NCBI GenBank assembly: GCA_902728285.1
Contig: CACVBU010000635.1
Span: forward strand, 310,001-374,000
Length of the DNA: 64,000 bases
Direction: 5' to 3'
Origin: Clytia hemisphaerica
Lineage: Eukaryota > Cnidaria > Hydrozoa > Leptothecata > Clytiidae
The stretch's first letter is position 1, and every line of letters begins with the position of its first letter. The notes beneath the pieces were generated by a model. The model searched no databases, was not told the DNA's origin, and saw only the letters and a list, made by a program, of their open reading frames with translations. Made by a program: the position numbers and the translations under genes. Of the stretch, positions 12,301-21,300 are shown piece after piece.

Positions 12301-15300
12301 AATTGCACCCTTGTTCATCATCAAGAATCAGAAGATATCTTGAGAAACAAGTCATGTGTAAAATCCTTGATTGTTTTATCTGGTTTTATACTGAAGGAGT
12401 CAACCTTTAACTTTCAAAAACAATAACTTAAAAACAAAAATAATATATAGGTGATGAAAATTAATTGTCACAAGTCAAAATTCACAATGTCCGGAGGTAA
12501 ATTTCCAAAAAATGTCATATCCTCCACCCCCTAATCACTTTTTTCAGGAAGAACCCATTGCTGCATCAAATGTGCAACAGATGATGTTTGTCACTCAATA
12601 AAAAAAATTAAAATTTCTAATATCAGCTTTGCCCTAAAGAGAAGCCACCCTCCAGAATATGGAATTCATGACAATCTACAAATCGTTTTAAACATTTCAA
12701 AAACGTTTTTGAAAAGTTGGAGAAAAAAATTAACTTCCTGGAAATTTTTTTTGTAAAATACAATATTTTTTTAAATGTCCTCACAAAATTTTATTTTCAC
12801 GCAGTTAGTACCAAAATTTGGCAATTTTTTAGCAAGGGACCACCCTTCTTTGCAGTTAGTACACCTGAGTACTAAGCGATTTCATCCAATTCACGCCACC
12901 ACGGTACTAACTGCTTGATATATAATGTGTATAATATTTCATAGTGATTTGGTTTTAAGAGGTTTTTTGACAGATTTTTCCATGCTTATGAATAGTTGTG
13001 AAGTTGAGCATCTTTTATTTATTTCAAATTATATGTACAGCTTAACAAGACAATTGCACTAAGAATAAATCTCTTTTTATAGAAATCAACTCTGAATGCG
13101 AGTCTGATGTAGATTCAACTGATGAGAGTGACCAAAGCGAAGATGAAGAACTTAATGAAAACAATGAAGATGGTAATTACTTTACAGTAAATGGCCCCAG
13201 AATGCATTAGCATTTGCTCTCAATTTTTGCGTTTTGCAAATAATTTAGATATTTCTTCACTAAGTTCAACCTAACCATCCAAAAAATCTTTCCCAAAGAC
13301 TTTTTCCCCAAAATACCATTTCAAAGTGTCTTATTTTAATCCGAAAACAGGCTCAGAGCAGATGCTTAGGTCGAAAGCTAAATAAGGCTGAAAAAATGCT
13401 TGAGGGATGCTTATATCCTAACATAAATTTTTTGAGGATGCTTACAAAAGATAATGAATCAGTCTCACACAATATGCTTAAATTTGCCTATAGAATTCTT
13501 GGCTGAGTTAATGCCAATGATAAAAATTCAAATTCTACTTGAAACATTCGATTTGCTTTGCAATAGCTTCACAAAAAAAACAAAGTAGCTATACTACAAA
13601 GTAGCTTATACTTTTTTCATAGGCTCGAGGTAATGCTTAGCATATGCTTAATTTTTCCGCCTAGATATGCTTATAAGCGCAATGCTTATAAAAAAAACAC
13701 GTCTCATCAGGGCTCGAAATAACAATATTTAGGTGGTCGGACACATTGTCCAATCAAAAATTGATTTGGGTCGGACATGTCCTAAGGCTTTTAAAGTAAA
13801 ATGGGTCGGACATGTCCGATTGATTTTTATGTGGGGTACATTTCAAGTATAATACAAGCTTCTGATAGAATTTTACATTGATCACGAAGAAGCTAAACAA
13901 ATGCCAATTAATGGTCAGAAGCCCATGATTTTTACTTGAAGCATGCTTTCATTTGTTGAGAAAACATTTTTTGTGTGTAAATAAAGAAGTAACTAATTCT
14001 ATGTAAATTATAATTTCTTTTGGAAATTTCACAACGCATCTGACAAATTTTTTGAAGGAAAGTAATTGGGTCGGACATGATGTCCGACTAGAATCGATTT
14101 GGGTCGGACATTTCAACAATTGGGTCAGACAATGTCCGATGTCCGACCGTTATTTCGAGCCCTGTCTCATTATTTCTGAAGTCAATTTTATAAAAAATAA
14201 GTTTCCCCGTTGAATGGAGCCCAAAATTATGAACAAGAAAATGTACAACATCATACCCCTAGCTCGAACACAAACGGATATACAATGTTTCAAAGTTTTT
14301 GAAATTACCCAAAAATGCAAAATTCAGAATTGACATCAAAATCAGTACTTTATGTAAAAAAAAGGCCATAAAAGGAAATATAGATCACAATTTGTCATTT
14401 TTACGAAAATCGTAAGGTACAGGTACCCTCAAATTTGATATATTCAGAAAGCTGATGCATCAGTGCACCAGCATTCTGGGGCCATTCACTGTAGCTGTAG
14501 TAAAAAAAGCATGGCTTTACTCGCAAAATATTTGCATTGACATAAAAGCAAATCAGCCCTCGAATTTCAAAAAAATTTCTGTTGTCTTTTAACATTTTAG
14601 GTTGGCTTTAAGGTAGGACTTAGGTAGGATAAGGACTGGCAAATGCAGAGGCAAAAACAATTATTTAAATGATTTTTTGTGTTTTACAGTATAAGCACCT
14701 ATCCATCTATATATTTCAGAAGTTAATAAAAAATCTCCCTACATAATATGTATAGCAGGATGCAATTTAAGAGTTTTTTATTGTCAAGTTATTTTTGATG
14801 ACAATGAGGAAAATTAGACATGAAATTTAACTGAAAAAAAGAGTTAAGCATTCTTGATGACAGAAAATATGGATATTAGAGGGTGTGAAAGATCGGTCAA
14901 TTAAAGATTTGATTCAGACTAAGGTCAAAATAATTATGACATAAATGCAGTAACAAAACAATTAGACTATTAAGAATTTCTCCAGCATAAATTTCAATGA
15001 GAAAATGATACATTGCCCTGTCTGTTTCTAGTTTAGCTGTGCAAGAAAAATATCCCTGAAAAAAATTACACTGGAGTAATGGGCTATTCCATTTTTAAAC
15101 CATACAGAGCTATCGATGAACTTTTCCAGGGGTCTGAGCCTTGATTTTCCAAGGGGTTTTATTCCTTTTTCAGATTTTCCAAGGGGGTTATTGAAGTTTT
15201 CCATGGGGTTCTCTATTCATAAAACTGACATCAATAGTTATTTTCAAGCCTCATTTTCAAGAAATTTCACTTTCCAGAGGAGCCTACCCCATATTGTAAA

Positions 15301-18300
15301 TTGTGGTAAATAGCTATTTTTATGAAAGTTGGAATTTATTAGTAAACGGTCACGGCTGTAACTATTTAGGACACTAGGTCCTATCGTTGTTACCAACTGA
15401 AAATAAATTGATAATAATAATAATAGGGGGTTAGTGAAAAAAGTTTGTGAATATACCCATGTATGTATAAATTTTTTTGGAATAGCCCAACAGTTATTGC
15501 AAGGATTAAATTTCGTGAGTTTCAGGAGAAGTGGGCTTATTTTTTTTTAAACAAAGGGAAATTTTGTCAAAGACTTAATTTCATGAATTTTGCCTGATTT
15601 TGCAAATCCAAAGGTTTTTAAAATTTTCATCAGGATTAATTTTCGCAAATTAACGTGGACCGTCAAAATTTAGAGTGTCCACTGTACAACCTAGAAAGAA
15701 CAAAACGAACCTGTTTAAAACCCATTGAAATATACCCCAGAAATGGCAGCCTTCCCACCACATTCAGATCTGATTCGCTTGGACTCAACCAATCAGAATA
15801 TCTGCATAAATCATCCTCAGATCAGAATGCAACAGATCTAGGTAAACCAGGCCGTAAACACAAGAACATAGTGTCCTCCAGGGTTTGTTCCCCCCACCAA
15901 ATTCTTGATTTTTTTAAATCTCCCCCCTCTTTTTTCCCCCCTTATGACTTTTCAGTTTTTTAGTTTCCCCCCTCTTTTTTGCTTTCCCCCAGAAAATTCT
16001 GAAAATATCATTTCCCCCCCATATACCTGTATAAATTTCTCAAATTTCAACCTGACACAGACGTAAAATTTTGCTGCAAAAGGAATACTAGACAAAATAG
16101 ACGAAAATTGGTTAATTTTCAATCATGATCTAATCACATGATATCATGTGGACTGACCTTGGTTGCTGAGATAAAATTGAAGTGATTTCACACTTCCCCC
16201 CACCAAATTTGCCAACTATCGATATTTTCCCCCCCTTTACTATTCAAATTTTCATTTTCCCCCCTCACCCATTCAAAACTGGAAAATTGATTTCCCCCCC
16301 CCCTTTATAAAGGGGGGGAAGGACACTATGAAGAAACATCAAAATCAAAAATAAGTTTACGGGCTGGATATCCAGGCTAATCCTAGCCAGTCACCAAAAG
16401 CTCATACTCATACAAAACCCTCCCACTCATTACAATTGATAGCATTTTCAATCGATGATCAATCGATAGATTGTCCTTTAGGCGATTGCGACGGACTATT
16501 GAATAAGTAATTCCACCAGCAATAATTATTTGCATACCTAATCCCACCAGCTTAAATTATGATACCTCCATACTTCAGTGGATGCAAGTGAAACCAGCGG
16601 GAAATTGGATATAACCTACAGATAGGATTTGTTCAAATTGGCACGCTAACAACTCTCTCGAAGTAGCACACGGTAATGTTGCAGATTTTCCCGCGCAGCG
16701 TGCCATAAAGTATTTATACAACTTTTTCGTAATACGGAACAAATGATTTCCGACCCACACGTCTTGGGGTAAGTAATTTATGCTGGTGGAATTACTTATT
16801 CAATAGACCGTCGCGATTGCCTAAAGGACTATTGGATATCTATTGGTTCGGATAATCGATAGGTAGGTAATCGATAATCAGGATTTTGAGGAATGCTTGA
16901 TTAACTATTGATTGATTGATTAGTCATCAATTAAATCGATTAATTATCGATTGGCCTTTTGATGATCGATTAAAAAAGTACAATGTTACAATTTTAAATT
17001 TTTATAAGTTTTTAATTTTTTTAAGAATTTTTTGCAAGCAAATAATCTTTCGCGAATTGCCCTGTTAAGAATTTTCAAAGACATTTACTTTCGCAAAAAA
17101 GAGTCTAAAGTTGTAAAAATCACGAAAGTTTCTGCTCGCGAAAGTAGTTTTGTGATCCAAGCCACGATAAACTTCCAATATGAATATCGATAAACTCAAA
17201 CTTATTTAGAGTAGTTTGTACGTTTGTCGTTTGCCGTTTGTACATTTGTATGCCTCTCCGCCAAGCTAAGCTCTAAATTGGCTCGTCTCCCTTTAGAGCT
17301 TAGCTTGACGGGTTGCCGCAACAAACGATAACCATGGAATTTGAAAGCCATTCGATGACAAAAACAAGTCGCTGGTCAATCAATCAACAATCAATAGCCT
17401 TTAATGACAAATTACTAATCAATATTTAATCGATGAAACAATCGATACACAATCGTTGAAAAATATCAATCGATTAAGTTATCAATCGGTAGTTTAAAAA
17501 ATACACCTTTCCTGTATTTCGAAAAAAATATGCCTGCGCATATTTTGATCGATTGGTCATCAATACACCGTTTAGGAGTGTCGACTGCGCACGCGTCAAA
17601 ACAATTTTTCATTGTTTTGATTTTAGTGACCGCTCTTATCTTTCCCGCGTAAAAAAAAGGTAGGTAAAATTCCGGTTCTCGTATAAAGGAAACCTAGCAG
17701 AGAAACGGTAGGTAAAGAACTCCTTTCAAACGACCCTGCCTATGCCCCGGACAGTCCGGGGCAAATGTCTGGGGTCTGAAATAAATAACTTTTTCCCCGG
17801 ATCTACGTCCGGGGCTCCAATTTTTGCGCCATAAATTTACCCCGGACGTATATCGCCGAGCACACTTTAAAGAGACTTTTTTTATAAACTAGGCAAGGTT
17901 AATAAATTAATTAAAAATAAAAAAACTAACTTTACTTACCTTTCTCTGTCTGATCAGGATCCATTTTTCAGCTTTCGGTTAGATTTTAGAATTTGATTGC
18001 TGAACAAACCACGCTTGAGATTTAAGGTTCAAATACAGGCCTCACACACGAAACGCCAAAATCAGGACATTACAATATCTTTTGGAAGACGGCGTTTGTC
18101 CACGGAAGAATATTTCAATGAATTAGAAAAAAGCCCGTGCGGTCAGCAATTCTATAAAAAGCGACCGCGCGGGCTGTAGTCTCTCAAAAACAAATAATAC
18201 GGCCCCCGGGCACGCATCAAAAAACCCCCGGACTGTCCGGGGCATAGGCAGGGTCGTCCTTTCTATCATAACTTCTTTTCCTCCTGCCTGATGAATTTTT

Positions 18301-21300
18301 GTGAAATTTTCAGGAGAGATTCATAAAATTATCATTGATATCATGTTCAAATATCTAAATCATTCTCTTTAAAGGAAAGAAAAAAATTGGCAATGTTTAC
18401 ATTCCTCTAACCTTCTACAGTACTAAAGTACTGCGCATTTTTACCTACCGTTTTCACGGTGGAACACAGTGGAGATAGCGAGACTCCTAAACGGTGTATT
18501 GAAAAGTGTTAACGATTATATCGAGTGGGAGGGTCTGGTCTAGAAGATTACAAGAGATCAATGGCATTGTTTACCTCCCAAAAATCTAAAAGATGACTTT
18601 TCCAATAAACAAGGTGTATCAAAATGATCGGTCGAACCAATCGAAATGATTGGTTGAACAAATCAAATCAAAGAAGGCTCGATTACTTATCGATTATCAG
18701 AACCAATCGATATCCAATCCATCAATTGGTTATCGATTGGTCATCAATTGGAAAAAGTTATCGATTGTATCGGGTGGGAGAGTCTGGTCTATCATGAATA
18801 TGTATGTATATAAATTACAATATCACCTTTTTCTAATGACACTACCAACCTTAGTATATACATGAATTAAGTAACTTACCAGAAGAATGGGTTTTCTCTT
18901 TCTTCTCGTTCTCGTTCTCGTGTGTCTTCAATTGAAATTACTTTTTTCTTTGGGTAAAAAACACTACCAACTGAATACCGAAGTAACTGGATTCATGTCC
19001 ACCATCTTGTCTCCTCTTCTCCACGTGGAGCCAATGATTTTTCAGGTTAGATTTTGTGAATTTCAAGGTTTGTCTATTGCTCATTCCGACATTTTAAATT
19101 TTCCGGGGGTTTTGTTGTTTGGAATTGCTTAGGTCAGGGTTGCTAGTAACGGCTTGTCACTGTGCCGGGTGCATACTCGGCGCCTTGGGCCCAGCAGGGT
19201 TGCTAGTAACGGCTCGAATTTCAGTCAGGTTAAAAAGGGGCAATTTTACCCATATTATAATAACATTACCCCCTTCTTTTTTGTCATTCTATATAAGCAT
19301 TTCCAAATCTTATCTCTCGTCAACCGAGATTTCTTGTCTTTTAGTAATTCATCAAAACAAATGGAGACATGTTCTATCAAAAAAACTTGAATTTTCTGAG
19401 ATCTTGTGTCTTCTCTAGAAAAACTAGGGTTTTCACCCGAAAAACCAGGTTTTTTACAGAAAACCCAGGTTTTTGGCAGAAAACCCTAGTTTTTCTCGAA
19501 ATTGTGATTTTCGCTTGCCATAAACCTAGGCTTCACTTTTAGATAAAAGCCGCAGGGCTTTACAGATATCTGTGGATCTAGCCACAGATCTGTAAAGCCC
19601 GAATAGTTAGATATGCAACATTAAGCTTTCTCCCGCAAAAAAAAAGTGAAGCAAAAAATTGACTTTTTAAATTTCGTGCCCGCGGATAAGATCTAGCATT
19701 TTAATTGTTTTTGGAGCGCGAGATCAAAAAAAGTAGGCGGCAAACGCTATTTCACATCTCTCAAATTTTAGTCACGTGACTTTGGTAGGAAATCCTTCAA
19801 AACCTAGGCTTCACTTTTCGATAAAAGCCGCTATTCCGGGCAGATATCTGTGAGATAACTAACCTGAGATCAGATCCTGATTGTTTCGAAATATGGTAAA
19901 ATGTATATCTGGGGGAAGGTACTTAGGCAAAAATAGGTGCTGGGTATGTAGGGATTTTTTCACCTTCCAAAGTTTCTCTAACATCTAACCTAAGGGTTAC
20001 AAAAATCAGAAAATTTCAAAGTAGAACCATAGTATAAGAAAGCCGCGGCTGGAATATGTGCCACATTGTCTTTTCCAGTAAATTGCTGTTCCATCTCTGT
20101 CTCCGAGCTTTATAAGAACATCAACATGTAGTAGGGGGAAATTGTAAAGTCGCTCGATTTTTTTAGTCAAAGCAATTGTTATACATTTTTGGAAAGCTAA
20201 GGGGTAGGGGAATCAAAATAACTTAGGTGCCAATTTGTATTTGTAAGAGTTTTGAATTGTTTTAAAGCGCAGTAAATTTTTTGATAAAGGGGCATTTAGT
20301 GAAAGCTATGACTAGTTAGCTTACGAATTTCTCTTTTCATGGTCTTTCTAGTACCCTTAGAAAGACCATGAAAGGCAAAGATACAAACTTCGTTTTTTTT
20401 TCAGACAGAAAAATCCTAAGAGGTTTTTACTTTTTTTACTTAGTCCTACCGAAGAAAAGAAAAGTAATCAAGAAGACGAAACCAAAGACGATAACAAAAA
20501 CCGCAAAAAAAGGTATTTATTCGGGCACTTTGTTAAAGGGAGCATTTTATTCTCGACAATATCTAACTCCGCGTTCCATTTTTGGGCTAACGCCAATTTT
20601 CCAACATATACCGGGTGTGTAAAAAAAAAAAACGCCCCTATTTTTCGATTTTTGACGTACAAATTTCTATCCAACATAGAAGTGAAATTTTCAGGGAGGA
20701 TTTAAAATTTAATTTTTTACCCTTGGTGAGAATTATACATTTGTATGTTCATTTAAAAGGAATTTATGACGATTTGGCTGACTTACGTCAATTTTTCACT
20801 GTTCACAGATTTTGATAGTTAAATTTTCCCGTATGGAACAAGAAACCACAATACGCTTCGTTTTTACCTTCTTATTTTGTCTCACTACTTTTAAAATACC
20901 AAAATGGCATTATTTTTTTGTTTCATAGGTTAAGTTCTGTTCCAAGGTAATAATTGATAGATTCTAGCTAGTTCCAGTTAGGCCATTTTTAACGTCGATT
21001 GCGACGACAAAAAAAGACTCTCAAATCGTCAATGATGCAGAAACGAATTGATGTTATTTCCTTTTGTGCATGAAAATCCTTAGGTTTTCAATTCAAGTGT
21101 TTTGCAAAAAGGTAAAGAAGCAGAACAGAGTTTGTAGAATATAATATGATCGATTAAATAATGGAAATGAAACGAATTGATGAAATTTTGTTTTGCTAAG
21201 AAATGCTTTACATTGCCTTGAACACCTTGAGATGACGATAACACTGCAAAAAGATTCTCAAAACCCCTTTAATTTGAAAAAAAAAGATAAGTTTGACATT

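Larger units (their letters stand above)
13173..20443. other. Large 7.3-kb intron filled with MITEs and hairpins
   Basis: Contains elements 13708-14164, 15868-16329, 16473-16829 and 17561-18501 (with 17728-18256 nested), an ATCGAT-rich tract, several hairpins and one tentative exon (15674-15841). 14165-15673 and 18800-19130 show nothing further. Confidence 0.75.

Noticed and set aside
18887..19132. Frame with a signal-peptide-like start (GFLFLLVLVLVCLQL)
   Set aside because: The hydrophobic run comes from a CTTCTCGTTCTCGTTCTCG simple repeat, and no downstream protein-like sequence follows.
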